Assembly: GCA_964617665.1 (NCBI GenBank)
Contig: CAZUAH010000251.1
Span: forward strand, 1 to 19,326
Direction of reading: 5' to 3'
Origin: JADHUC01 sp964617665
GTDB taxonomy: Bacteria > Planctomycetota > Planctomycetia > Pirellulales > Pirellulaceae
Length of the DNA: 19,326 bases
A program made the position numbers and the translations under genes. Below, piece after piece: positions 7,289 to 15,471 of this stretch; positions within the stretch are counted from its first letter, which is position 1; each line of letters begins with the position of its first letter. The notes beneath the pieces are model-generated. The model saw only the letters and a list, made by a program, of their open reading frames with translations, made no database searches and was not told the origin of the DNA.

Positions 7289-9304
7289 GTGACTGTACTA
7301 CAAAACCTGCGAACATGGTGGCAAATGCAGACCGGGGAAGAGGAGACGCCTTTTGACGGCGACTCCGGGGCGTTTGTTGCCAGCCTGGTCTTCCATATGG
7401 TTTTGCTTCTCGCCTTGGGGCTGATCCCACTGGTCTTCCCGGAGCGACAAGTCACGCTGACCGTCGCCGCACCGGTAGAAGAAGTCCTGGAAGACGAACT
7501 CAAGTACCAGGAGGATCTTGTCGTCAGTGATCGTGAAATGCAGGACATCGGTGCAAACAGCGTTGGCGATTTCGAAGTGGCCATGTCGCTGGCACCGGTC
7601 GTTTCCGACATCTCGGATGTTCCCAGTCCCGTTGATATGACGCCCACGGAAGTTGGCAATGTCGAGATCAACAACGAAATCCAAATCGCCACGGGACTGA
7701 ACTTCAACAAGAATCTCACCGTGCGCGGCGCTACGGGCACAGGAGTCACCGGTGCATCTGGTGCGATCGACCGTCTAACCGAGGAGATCCTGCGATCGTT
7801 GGATGAACGAAAGACGCTTGTCGTGTGGATGTTCGATCAGTCGGGCAGTCTCGCTCGCCAGCGCCAGGCGATCAACGACCGATTCGATCGCATCTATGAG
7901 GAATTGGGCGTGATCGAGGCCGCGGGGGACCCGGCGTTTGCCAAGCATGAAGACAAGCCACTGCTGACGTCGGTCGTAGCGTTCGGCAAGGATGTGATAA
8001 TGCTAACCCCAAAAGAAACCGATAACTTGGCCGAGATCAAAGCGGCGGTAGACAGCATCCAACAGGACGAATCCGGTATCGAGAAAGTATTCTCCGCAGT
8101 CTACAACGCAGCCGATCGATTCAAGCACTATCGGACGCGAGATCCGGTCACGGACCAACCCGAACGCAATGTCATGCTGGTCGTCTTCACGGACGAGCGA
8201 GGTGACGATCTGGCCGGTATGGAAAACACGATCGACATATGCCAGCGGTTCGGCATGCCGGCTTATGTAGTCGGCATACCAGCACCGTTTGGACGCGAAG
8301 AAACGCTGGTGAAGTGGGTGGACCCGGATCCACAATACGACCAGACGCCGGGCTGGGGGCGTGTCAATCAAGGGCCGGAGTCGCTGTTTCCCGAGCGGGT
8401 CAAGGCACATTTTTGCACGACACGGGAAGCCATCGACCCCATCGATTCGGGCTTTGGACCGTTTGCCTTGACGCGGCTTTGCTACGAAACTGGCGGTATT
8501 TACTTTGCCGTTCACCCAAACCGCAATGTCCATCGCCAAGTGTCGGAACACGAGATCGACGTATTCTCCTCGCACCTGAAGTACTTCTTCGATCCACACA
8601 TAATGCGGCGTTACAAGCCGGATTATGTGTCGCCCGACGAGTACATGCGCCGAGCATCGGCCAACAAGGCTCGCGCGGCACTTGTGACGGCTTCCAAGAA
8701 GTCCTGGGTTGGGGCCGAGGTGGAGCCGGAAATCCGATTCGTCAGGCGAAGCGACGCTGCGCTCTCTCAGTCGATCACCAAGGCCAAGAACAATGTGGGG
8801 AAACTCCGGCCATTGCTGGCGGATATCTACAAGACACTGAAAATGGGCGAAGCGGATCGTGAAAAGGAAACGACACCTCGCTGGCAGGCCGGCTACGATT
8901 TAGCCATGGGACAAGTCCTGGCATCCATGGTGCGGGCGCACATCTATAACGCATTGCTCGAAGAAGTGAGACTCGGTAAAGGGTTTGACGACGCAAGAAA
9001 CAACACATGGCGAGTCGTACCAACGAGTGATCTCAACCTGGAAGCCCAGCAGACCACTTACGCAACCGAGGCGAAGGACTACTTGCAGCGTGTGATTGAC
9101 GAACATCCCGATACCCCGTGGGCGGTCCTGGCCAGCTACGAGTTGAATCGACCGTTCGGCTGGGAGCTGATCGAAGATTACACCGACCTGACTCCTCGCC
9201 GTGGCATCGGTGGTGGTGGAGGCGGTGGCGGAGGTGCCGGCCGCGGCGTAGGCGGCGGAGCCGCCCCAGCCCGCCCCGTAAGACGAGCCGTGCCCAAGCT
9301 CTAG
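7289..9304 (+). CDS. membrane-anchored VWA-domain protein
   Basis: 671 residues from a GTG start that has a GGGAG ribosome site 8 bases upstream. A short cytoplasmic N-terminus is followed by one membrane helix (about 28-50, AFVASLVFHMVLLLALGLIP); the rest should be extracytoplasmic. After an acidic, low-complexity stalk (about 52-150), a von Willebrand A domain begins with VVWMFDQSGS. D183, S185 and S187 form the DxSxS metal site, and VVFTDERGDD near residue 300 may supply later MIDAS residues. The VWA fold probably ends around GGIYFAV. The C-terminal third is helical and charged and ends in a run of eight or more glycines, then a basic Ala/Pro/Arg tail. VWA domains bind partners through metal; the target here is unknown. 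It resembles large membrane VWA proteins common in planctomycetes. It stands alone, converging with the next gene. Confidence 0.8.
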   Translation: MTVLQNLRTWWQMQTGEEETPFDGDSGAFVASLVFHMVLLLALGLIPLVFPERQVTLTVAAPVEEVLEDELKYQEDLVVSDREMQDIGANSVGDFEVAMSLAPVVSDISDVPSPVDMTPTEVGNVEINNEIQIATGLNFNKNLTVRGATGTGVTGASGAIDRLTEEILRSLDERKTLVVWMFDQSGSLARQRQAINDRFDRIYEELGVIEAAGDPAFAKHEDKPLLTSVVAFGKDVIMLTPKETDNLAEIKAAVDSIQQDESGIEKVFSAVYNAADRFKHYRTRDPVTDQPERNVMLVVFTDERGDDLAGMENTIDICQRFGMPAYVVGIPAPFGREETLVKWVDPDPQYDQTPGWGRVNQGPESLFPERVKAHFCTTREAIDPIDSGFGPFALTRLCYETGGIYFAVHPNRNVHRQVSEHEIDVFSSHLKYFFDPHIMRRYKPDYVSPDEYMRRASANKARAALVTASKKSWVGAEVEPEIRFVRRSDAALSQSITKAKNNVGKLRPLLADIYKTLKMGEADREKETTPRWQAGYDLAMGQVLASMVRAHIYNALLEEVRLGKGFDDARNNTWRVVPTSDLNLEAQQTTYATEAKDYLQRVIDEHPDTPWAVLASYELNRPFGWELIEDYTDLTPRRGIGGGGGGGGGAGRGVGGGAAPARPVRRAVPKL

Positions 9305-9316
9305 GGCGAGAAGAGA

Positions 9317-9376
9317 GGTGGGAGCCGATTCAGAATTCCTAGAGTGGGTGCCCCCAGTTCCTTGGTGGCTCTCACC
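9317..9376. terminator. possible bidirectional terminator between convergent genes
   Basis: GGTGGGAGCC (9317-9326) pairs with GGCTCTCACC (9367-9376), ten pairs with one G-T, across a 40-base loop between the convergent VWA and nuclease-like genes. The right arm overlaps the last codons of the leftward gene. A second repeat, CTCTAGG (9299-9305) / CCTAGAG (9338-9344), overlaps it, so the two pairings would compete. There is no T-run, so the call is tentative. Confidence 0.25.
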
Positions 9377-10055
9377 CCGCAGCTTTCATCCGCTGCGCGA
9401 AGCGATAGAGCCGTGCGTTGCCTTGCTTTCCAGTCTCCTGGACGATGCTCATCTTGCGGAAGCAGTAGGCGATGCGTTGAGCGAACCAGCGTTCGATGCC
9501 AAGCAACTCGGCCAAGTGCCCTGTGTGGAAGGGTAACGGCAGGCCGGGTGGGATTAGTGCGGCGAGATCGCGGCCTGTGCGAAAGCGATGGACCCGGTGC
9601 ATCTTTGTCAACTTCTGATCTTCCACTTGGTGGTCGTTGGCTCTGCGCCTGCGTCGTCGCCCGTGTCCCGGAAATCGCCACTCTTCGATGTCCACCAGTG
9701 GCACCTCCAGCGACAGGTTCTCGTGTGGAAAGACGCGAGTGAAATAGACCAGTTCGTGGAAGAGGTCTAGTACGCTGCACTGTTTGGGACTTCGGCGTCG
9801 GCTGACGATGCGGCCGCCTTTTTTATCCTGTTTCACCAGCAGCTTGCGGACGACGATTGGCTTGACGACCAGGACTCGGTAATCCTTGACCAGTTTGGCT
9901 ATCTTGTCACGAATGGCGGCCAGCGAACCGTGCTGGATTTCGACGAGTTCATCGCCGGAGATCACATCGATCCTGAACGCGCCAACCGGGGCTTCCAGCC
10001 GAGCTTTGCCGTCGGCGTAGATTTCTTTCAGCTGCCGGTGTAGTGAGGTTTCCAT
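9372..10055 (-). CDS. hypothetical protein: PD-(D/E)XK-like N-terminus and winged-helix-like C-terminus
   Basis: 227-residue cytosolic protein of unknown function. The N-terminal ~70 residues read as a small alpha/beta core: helix HRQLKEIYA, strand AFRIDVI with Asp30, strand ELVEIQ with Glu39 and Gln41, then the helix AAIRDKIAKLVKDY and strand RVLVVKPI. The order D...ExQ between strands is what a PD-(D/E)XK nuclease core shows when the final Lys is replaced by Gln. A middle basic linker (about 115-150, with a run of six arginines) leads to a C-terminal segment (about 160-227) with LAALIPPGLPLPFHTGHLAELLGI, which fits a winged-helix fold. I recall similar proteins in databases as domains of unknown function. 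Nuclease activity is inference. ATG start at 10055; no strong ribosome site. Confidence 0.7.
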   Translation of the reverse strand: METSLHRQLKEIYADGKARLEAPVGAFRIDVISGDELVEIQHGSLAAIRDKIAKLVKDYRVLVVKPIVVRKLLVKQDKKGGRIVSRRRSPKQCSVLDLFHELVYFTRVFPHENLSLEVPLVDIEEWRFPGHGRRRRRRANDHQVEDQKLTKMHRVHRFRTGRDLAALIPPGLPLPFHTGHLAELLGIERWFAQRIAYCFRKMSIVQETGKQGNARLYRFAQRMKAAG

Positions 10056-10394
10056 GGTGCCGACGGGTATAAGAGAAGATCGTCGCTAAGCAACAGCATG
10101 TATCGTCGACTGAGCATAACACCCTGAAGCGTCAAATTCGAAAAACGCTCAATCGACTGGTAGAGCGCAAGCAGTCACTGGCATGGCGTTCGCGGCCGAA
10201 GACTCCCCTCTTTCCACGAACGCACCCCGCCTAAGTGTGGGAGTGCGGTGGCAAGCGAACGCTGGCGGGGTTCTATCCGTAGTACCGAAGTACTGTTTTT
10301 CGTGTAACAACGCTTCTGTCGCGGGGCGTTGCCACGTTTTTCCCGATGTTATAATGGGAAAACCGCTCGATTCTCATCTTGCCTGGACAACCGC
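10056..10394. other. 339-base divergent intergenic region
   Basis: Between the nuclease-like gene (-) and the radical SAM operon (+). It contains a hairpin at 10221-10247 (CGCAC/GTGCG arms extended by CCC/GGG), a small hairpin with AGTAC/GTACT arms and a CGAA loop at 10281-10294 followed by five T (10296-10300), and the operon promoter near 10329-10355. The small hairpin plus T-run could act as a weak terminator or attenuator upstream of the promoter. A plus-strand frame at 10183-10398 is not protein-like. No promoter for the leftward gene is obvious. Confidence 0.5.
10329..10355 (+). promoter_or_regulatory. extended -10 promoter of the radical SAM operon, with dyad across the -10
   Basis: TATAAT at 10350-10355 is a perfect -10 box, preceded by TG at 10347-10348 with one base between, which makes an extended -10. 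A TTGCCA at 10329-10334 is a candidate -35 with a short 15-base spacer. The expected start point is near 10362, about 33 bases before the ATG at 10395. The inverted repeat TTTTCCC (10338-10344) / GGGAAAA (10356-10362) has its 11-base spacer over the -10 box, so a bound regulator there would block RNA polymerase. Confidence 0.6.
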
Positions 10395-11894
10395 ATGAAA
10401 GTTGCTCTCATCTTCAATCCCTTCGCGTACAAACTACACGAAGAGAACCTCCGGATCGTTCAGCGTTATTTTGGGCTGTTTCCGCCGTTGTCGTTGGCCT
10501 GGGTGGGGGCGATCACCGAGCGAGCTGGTCACGAAGTCATCATCATCGACGCACGTACGCTGCAGTTGACGCCGGATGATGTGCTTAGGCGGCTGAAAGA
10601 GTGGAAGCCCGACGTGCTCGGGTTCATGATGACCACGTACATGTACCGAGAGACCTTGGATTGGATCCGGTACCTTCGCGGCGGCCTGCCGAATGTGAAG
10701 GTGATGGTTGGTGGCTACAACTTGAGGGTCTACCCGACGGAATCGGTGATGCCGCCGGAGATCGATTTCGGCTGCTTCAATTCAGCCTACCACACAGTCC
10801 CTCGGCTGTTGGAGGAGTTGGAAGGCGGTAGACACTTTGACGATGTACCCGGCCTGATCTTCAAACGCAACAGCGACGTCATCCAGACGGAATATGGTCC
10901 GGAACCCGACTTCGACGACTATCCATTCCCGGCGCGCCATCTGCTGCCGAACGAGTTGTACGCCGAGTTCCCCACCGAGCGCAAGAACTTCTCGCTGATG
11001 GTCACTAGCAAAGGCTGTCCAAAGGGCTGCCTGTTCTGCGAAGCAGGGCAAACGGCCTACAACCCGCGAAGCGTCCAAACGGTCATCAGCGAAATGCGAG
11101 AGTGCCAGGACAAGTTGGGGATCCGCGAGATCGACATCTTCGATTATGAATTCCTCATCAATCGAAAGCGGTCTCTGGAAATCTGCCGAGAAATGCAGAA
11201 GGAGAAGCTGGACATTCTGTGGGCATGTCGGGCGCGGATCGATTCGGTGGACGATGAACTGCTGAAGGAGATGGCTGCTGCCGGTTGCGGGCGAATCTAC
11301 TACGGCATCGAATCGGGTGACCAAGACATGCTGGAACGCGTGAATAAAGGAATCACGCTGGAACAGGTCCGCGAGACGATTCGTTTGACCAAGAAGCATG
11401 GCATTCGGTCGTTGGGCTTTTTCCTGATCGGCAGCCCGGGCGAGACGCGGGAAACGATCCGCAAGACCGTGAAATTCGCGAAATCTCTGGACTTGGATTA
11501 CGTGCAGTTCTCCAAGACCACCGCCAAACCGCTTACCAGCATGTGGCATGACATGGTTGCCGAGTCGGGTCACGACTATTGGCGCGAGTATATCCTGGGA
11601 AATGCCGAAGAGCAGCCGCTCCCTCGTCCGTGGACGGAATTGACCAACGACGAAATCGACGAACTGGCCCACCGAGCGTACATGAAATACCACGCTCGTC
11701 CGTACTTTCTCCTAAAGCACACACTCAAGGTGCGTTCCTGGTCCGAGTTCAAAAGGAAGTTTTTCGCGTTTTGCGAAATGATGTTCAAGCAGGAGAAAAC
11801 TTCGAAAGCGGATCACGGGTTTAAGTGCTACGGCGAGGACAAGGGCAAGCTGAACTGGTACAAGAAGATCTCCAAGTGGAGCCAACCGTTCTGA
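10395..11894 (+). CDS. B12-binding-domain radical SAM protein (operon gene 1)
   Basis: 499 residues. The N-terminal ~150 residues form a B12-binding-type Rossmann domain starting KVALIFNPF, with PPLSLAWVGAITERAGHEV and the strand DVLGFMMTTY. The radical SAM core follows: the 4Fe-4S site is C208-x3-C212-x2-C215 in TSKGCPKGCLFCEAG, and later SAM-barrel strands include GRIYYGIESGDQ and LGFFLIGSPGE. The ~100-residue C-terminal tail is basic and helical. The family performs B12- or radical-based C-H chemistry such as methylation, ring formation or rearrangement; HpnJ and BchE are relatives by architecture. The substrate is unknown. The upstream ATG at 10329 lies inside the promoter, so I chose 10395. 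The stop TGA is directly followed by the ATG of the next gene. Confidence 0.85.
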   Translation: MKVALIFNPFAYKLHEENLRIVQRYFGLFPPLSLAWVGAITERAGHEVIIIDARTLQLTPDDVLRRLKEWKPDVLGFMMTTYMYRETLDWIRYLRGGLPNVKVMVGGYNLRVYPTESVMPPEIDFGCFNSAYHTVPRLLEELEGGRHFDDVPGLIFKRNSDVIQTEYGPEPDFDDYPFPARHLLPNELYAEFPTERKNFSLMVTSKGCPKGCLFCEAGQTAYNPRSVQTVISEMRECQDKLGIREIDIFDYEFLINRKRSLEICREMQKEKLDILWACRARIDSVDDELLKEMAAAGCGRIYYGIESGDQDMLERVNKGITLEQVRETIRLTKKHGIRSLGFFLIGSPGETRETIRKTVKFAKSLDLDYVQFSKTTAKPLTSMWHDMVAESGHDYWREYILGNAEEQPLPRPWTELTNDEIDELAHRAYMKYHARPYFLLKHTLKVRSWSEFKRKFFAFCEMMFKQEKTSKADHGFKCYGEDKGKLNWYKKISKWSQPF

Positions 11895-13424
11895 ATGAAC
11901 GTCACACTCGTCTACCGCGGCCGCTATCTTGTCCGCGAAGCACTGGACCTGGAGACGCTGTCCGCGGTGCTTCGCCGCGCCGGGCATGATGTGACGTTCG
12001 TCTACGACCCGGACACTTTTGGGGTTACCGACAACGTCTTCCAGATTCCGGCCTTCGCGCGACTGTTTGCCAACGACAAGAGGACCATCCGCCGCATCCT
12101 GCGAGCCCAGCCGGATGTGATCATCTTCAGCGTGCTTTCCAGCACGTACACTTGGTGCCGCGAAATCGCCGCAGCGGTCAAACGCGAGACGACCGTGCCC
12201 ATTGTGTTTCTTGGTCTCCATCCATCGCTCGTACCTGAACGAGTGATGCGCGACCCATATGTGGACTACACGATCGTTGGCGAGGCTGAAGAAGTGATTA
12301 GACCGCTGATCGAGGCGATCGGATCCGGCGACGATGTTTCAGAGGTGGGTAACCTCTGGTATCGGAAGAACGGCGAGGTGCTTCAAACCCAACGAGCGGA
12401 CCTGGTGGATCTGGACGCGTTGCCTCTGCCTGACAAAGACCTATTTGCCCCGTTCGCTTCTCACCGATACAGCTACTCGGCCATGGTCAGCCGCGGCTGC
12501 CCGTACAATTGCTCGTTCTGTGAAGAGACGTGCTCGAAGAAGTTGTACGATGGCAAGTACTTTCGCCGGAAAAGCGTCGACGCGGTGATGGACGAACTCG
12601 TGGCCGGTAAGAAACGTTATCGTTTTCGCGAGGTGATCTTCAAAGACTCGTACCTTTCCGGGAACAAGCCGTGGCTTCGAGAGTTGATGGAGCGATATCG
12701 CGGCGATATTGGCGTTCCATTCAAGTGCTTCTGCACCATTTCCAGTTTCGATGATGAAACGGCACAACTCCTGAAGGAAGCCGGGTGTTATTCCATCGAA
12801 TTCGGCTTGCAGACGTGGAACGATGAAGTCCGCCGCGACATTCTGAACCGCCGCGAGTCGAGTGACGATGCATTGCGAGCGTTCGAGTGTTGCGACCGGC
12901 AACGGCTTCGGTACGACATCGATCACATGTTCAATCTGCCTGGGGAGACCGAAGCAGACCACATCCAGGGAGCTGGAATCTACAAGCAGTTGCGACGCCT
13001 GGGGCGGATAAAAGTTCATTTCCTGGTGTACTACCCCACGGCCGATATCCTGGAGCAGGCGGTTGCATCAGGCGAGTTGCCGCAGGACGCGGCGAAACAA
13101 TTGGCCGAAGGGGAGGAGAGCGATTTCTATAAACAGACAAGCGGTGCCAAAGAAACAAGGAAGCTTGTAGCCGGCTACGCGGCGCTATACAAGATTTTGC
13201 CCCTCCTGCCGGCATGGATGGTCAGGCGGTTCGTCAAACGCGGCCGAGTCCGCTACCTTCGATGGATTCCTTCGGTGTTCATGGCGATGCTCCAGGCGGC
13301 CAACGCCGTGCGTTGCGGGGACCTGCGATTTGTAGCCTATGTGAAGACTTATCCCATGAAGGTGCTCCGGACGCTGCAGCGTGCGACGCCCAAACCGAGA
13401 CGTACGCTGAGGTCCGATCCATGA
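11895..13424 (+). CDS. B12-binding-domain radical SAM protein (operon gene 2)
   Basis: 509 residues. A B12-binding-type N-terminal domain (MNVTLVYRGRYL..., with VPIVFLGLHPSLVPE and YVDYTIVGEAEEV) is followed by a radical SAM barrel whose cluster site is C202-x3-C206-x2-C209 in SRGCPYNCSFCEE; C213 follows closely. Further barrel segments are YSIEFGLQTWNDE and YDIDHMFNLPGE. The last ~70 residues (PAWMVRRFVKRGRVRYL... and FMAMLQAANAV) are strongly basic with hydrophobic stretches, which suggests contact with the membrane surface and differs from gene 1. It starts directly at the gene 1 stop and ends in an ATGA overlap with gene 3. Distinct enough from gene 1 to have its own substrate or step, but neither reaction can be named from sequence. 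Confidence 0.85.
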   Translation: MNVTLVYRGRYLVREALDLETLSAVLRRAGHDVTFVYDPDTFGVTDNVFQIPAFARLFANDKRTIRRILRAQPDVIIFSVLSSTYTWCREIAAAVKRETTVPIVFLGLHPSLVPERVMRDPYVDYTIVGEAEEVIRPLIEAIGSGDDVSEVGNLWYRKNGEVLQTQRADLVDLDALPLPDKDLFAPFASHRYSYSAMVSRGCPYNCSFCEETCSKKLYDGKYFRRKSVDAVMDELVAGKKRYRFREVIFKDSYLSGNKPWLRELMERYRGDIGVPFKCFCTISSFDDETAQLLKEAGCYSIEFGLQTWNDEVRRDILNRRESSDDALRAFECCDRQRLRYDIDHMFNLPGETEADHIQGAGIYKQLRRLGRIKVHFLVYYPTADILEQAVASGELPQDAAKQLAEGEESDFYKQTSGAKETRKLVAGYAALYKILPLLPAWMVRRFVKRGRVRYLRWIPSVFMAMLQAANAVRCGDLRFVAYVKTYPMKVLRTLQRATPKPRRTLRSDP

Positions 13425-14470
13425 ACGTGACGAATGGAAAGATCGCGGGCCGAAAGCGCATCATCATTGCCGCGCTGATATCTCTCGCGATCGTTGCCCT
13501 GCTGGCATGGAAGGCTGGCGTGCGCGTGGAAGCATTGGGCGAGCAGTTCCGCAGACTGAACTGGACCTTGCTGGGCCTGACGCTTGTTTTCTCTGCGTCG
13601 TGGCATGTTTTCTTGGGGGCGGACAAGTGGTGGCGGATCATGCGTGCCCAGGGCGCCGATGTCGGCTACTGGGAAGTGTTTCGCGTTCGGATGGGGTCCG
13701 ATCCGATCCGATTCGCCGCACCCATGAAGGCCGGTGAGATCGTCAATGCGGTCTACTTCGCCAGGCTCGAGAAACTCGGCTTCAGTCGCGCGGCCGGTTC
13801 GATTGTGTTCGACAAGTCGCTGAATTTCTTTGGTACGGTCTTCTGGCTGTATGTGGGTGCCGTCGCTATGGCAGAGTTGCCTACCGCTGGCCACTTGGTC
13901 CTTCACACGGCCATGGGCCTGGCCGTGCTGGTTGTCATCTGCGTCCGGCCGGTGCGACAAGCTGCAAAGTTCGTGGCCGGCAAGATCCACCCGAAACTCG
14001 GCAAGCTGGCTACAGGTGTGCTGAGCGCTTTCGAGGAGTTCTCGCCGCTGAAGAAGATCGGATTCTTGCTGTACGGGATCATCTTTCAGCTTCGCCCGCT
14101 CAGCGTGCTCGGTCTGTTGTTCGTTGCGCTTAACCCCGATCGTATCCCGTCGGTGCAGGAGGTGCTTGGCCTCGGGTCGGTGGTGGTGCTAATGAGTAAC
14201 ATCCCGTCCATGGGCGGCATCGGGCCTCGGGAAGCCGCCTTGATGACGGCCTTTACCGGATACGCTGACGAAACCGTGTTGCTGAGCGTTGGTTTGCTGA
14301 TGTCGTTTGCGGTTCAAGTGTTGCCTGCGTTCTTGGGCATCCCCTTGATGTTCCCGTTGTTACGCACGTTGACCCCCGAAAACAAGAAGGCCGCAGGCCG
14401 CGAAGCATCGGCCGAGGTTCCGGAAGAAGTTGAAGTACTGGCCCCGGTTGCTGGCGAACCTGTGGAGTAG
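13421..14470 (+). CDS. flippase-like polytopic membrane protein (LPG synthase TM / UPF0104 type; operon gene 3)
   Basis: 349 residues with about seven or eight predicted membrane helices, starting IIIAALISLAIVALLAW, followed by WTLLGLTLVFSASWHVFLGADKWW. The loop motifs PMKAGEIVNAVYFARLEK and, near residue 265, MGGIGPREAALMTAF are typical of the lysylphosphatidylglycerol-synthase TM / UPF0104 family, which includes HpnL and AglD-type proteins and is thought to move or handle lipid-linked molecules. It has no C-terminal synthase domain; instead there is a short acidic Glu/Val/Pro tail. The ATG (13421-13423) overlaps the gene 2 TGA (ATGA), with a GAGGT ribosome site at 13409-13413, 7 bases upstream, showing translational coupling. 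A longer frame from 13214 lies entirely within gene 2. It ties the radical SAM enzymes to a membrane substrate. Confidence 0.8.
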   Translation: MNVTNGKIAGRKRIIIAALISLAIVALLAWKAGVRVEALGEQFRRLNWTLLGLTLVFSASWHVFLGADKWWRIMRAQGADVGYWEVFRVRMGSDPIRFAAPMKAGEIVNAVYFARLEKLGFSRAAGSIVFDKSLNFFGTVFWLYVGAVAMAELPTAGHLVLHTAMGLAVLVVICVRPVRQAAKFVAGKIHPKLGKLATGVLSAFEEFSPLKKIGFLLYGIIFQLRPLSVLGLLFVALNPDRIPSVQEVLGLGSVVVLMSNIPSMGGIGPREAALMTAFTGYADETVLLSVGLLMSFAVQVLPAFLGIPLMFPLLRTLTPENKKAAGREASAEVPEEVEVLAPVAGEPVE

Positions 14471-14478
14471 CCGCCGCT

Positions 14479-15471
14479 ATGGACCTGAAAAACAAAGCGT
14501 CGCTGGGCCTCTCCGTGATCCGGTACAAGTTGACCGGCAAACGAACTCCCGTTGCGGTCGCTTGGCTGATCACCGGTCGCTGCAATCTCGACTGCTGTTA
14601 CTGCAAATGGAAAGACCTGCGCCGCAGTGAGGAACTCGACACGGCGGCCGCGAAAGACATGATCGACCAGATGAAGCGGGCCGGAGTGCGGCTGATTTCC
14701 TTTACCGGCGGCGAACCGCTGGTGCGTGCCGACATCGGCGAAATCATCCGGCACGTGAAGGACAACGGCTTGGTCTGCAAACTGAATACGAACGGCATGC
14801 TAGTCGAATCGCGGTTGAATGATCTAAAACGGCTAGACTTGCTTCAGATCAGCGTCGATGGTCCGCCCGCCGTTCAAGATCGGTTGCGCGGTGAGGGAAC
14901 ATCAGAAAAGGCGGCTCGGGCGATTAAACTGGCCCGCGACGCGGGCATCCGCGTCCAGTTGATCGCTTGTCTGACGCGTGACAACGTGGTTCGTTTGGAC
15001 GAAGTGTTGGACTACGGCCTGGAACTTGATGTTGGGCTCTGCTTCCAACTTCTTACTCCGAAGGAGCTGGACGACGAGGCGGCCGACGAATCGATGCCCG
15101 AGAAGGACCAGTTGATCGAGTCGCTGGAGCACCTGGTGCATCTGCGCAAAGAGGAGGATCCTCGCGCCGCGGCAATCGCCAGCAAGAGGTCCGAACTCGA
15201 CTACTACATCGATCTGTTGAAGAACGGCTCGCCGGGTTGTGAGTGTACTTTGGTCACGGCGACCATGATGCCTGATGGTCGGTTGATTTTCTGTGGCAAC
15301 GCGAAGAACATCGAGAGCTACGACGCTGCAGAACTCGGTTTTGCCGAGGCGTTCTCGCGACTGACGATCCCGGATTGCGACGGCTGCGTTTGCGTGGGCA
15401 AGCTTAGACTGTCGAAGGTGTACCAATTCGATCTTTCGGTTCTCAAGGAGATGCTTGGGCTGTGGCGATGA
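14479..15471 (+). CDS. radical SAM protein with SPASM/twitch-like C-terminal cysteines (operon gene 4)
   Basis: 330 residues, lacking a B12 domain. The barrel opens with WLITGRCNLDCCYCKWK, where C35-x3-C39-x2-C42 holds the 4Fe-4S/SAM cluster, and continues with the SAM-binding FTGGEPL and NTNGMLV. The C-terminal third carries six more cysteines, C254, C256, C272, C300, C303 and C305, in GCECTL, FCGN and CDGCVC. These are positioned to hold one or two auxiliary clusters, as in SPASM or twitch domains, but the spacing is not the textbook one. MoaA- and HpnH-like proteins are the closest architectures I can name. It starts 8 bases after gene 3 and ends in an overlap with gene 5. Substrate unknown. 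Confidence 0.85.
   Translation: MDLKNKASLGLSVIRYKLTGKRTPVAVAWLITGRCNLDCCYCKWKDLRRSEELDTAAAKDMIDQMKRAGVRLISFTGGEPLVRADIGEIIRHVKDNGLVCKLNTNGMLVESRLNDLKRLDLLQISVDGPPAVQDRLRGEGTSEKAARAIKLARDAGIRVQLIACLTRDNVVRLDEVLDYGLELDVGLCFQLLTPKELDDEAADESMPEKDQLIESLEHLVHLRKEEDPRAAAIASKRSELDYYIDLLKNGSPGCECTLVTATMMPDGRLIFCGNAKNIESYDAAELGFAEAFSRLTIPDCDGCVCVGKLRLSKVYQFDLSVLKEMLGLWR

Noticed and set aside
6910..7356. Plus-strand frame of 148 residues upstream of the VWA gene
   Set aside because: Overlaps the VWA start, has no ribosome site or domain, and its composition does not look like a protein.
10281..10300. Small hairpin followed by five T, as an intrinsic terminator
   Set aside because: Stem of only five AT-containing pairs and no gene reading into it from the left; kept only as a note in the spacer entry.
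10183..10398. Plus-strand frame of 71 residues before the radical SAM operon
   Set aside because: It runs through the promoter and has no domain or ribosome site.
10782..11693. Minus-strand frame of 303 residues inside operon gene 1
   Set aside because: Antisense to a radical SAM gene with intact cluster motif; a shadow produced by codon bias.
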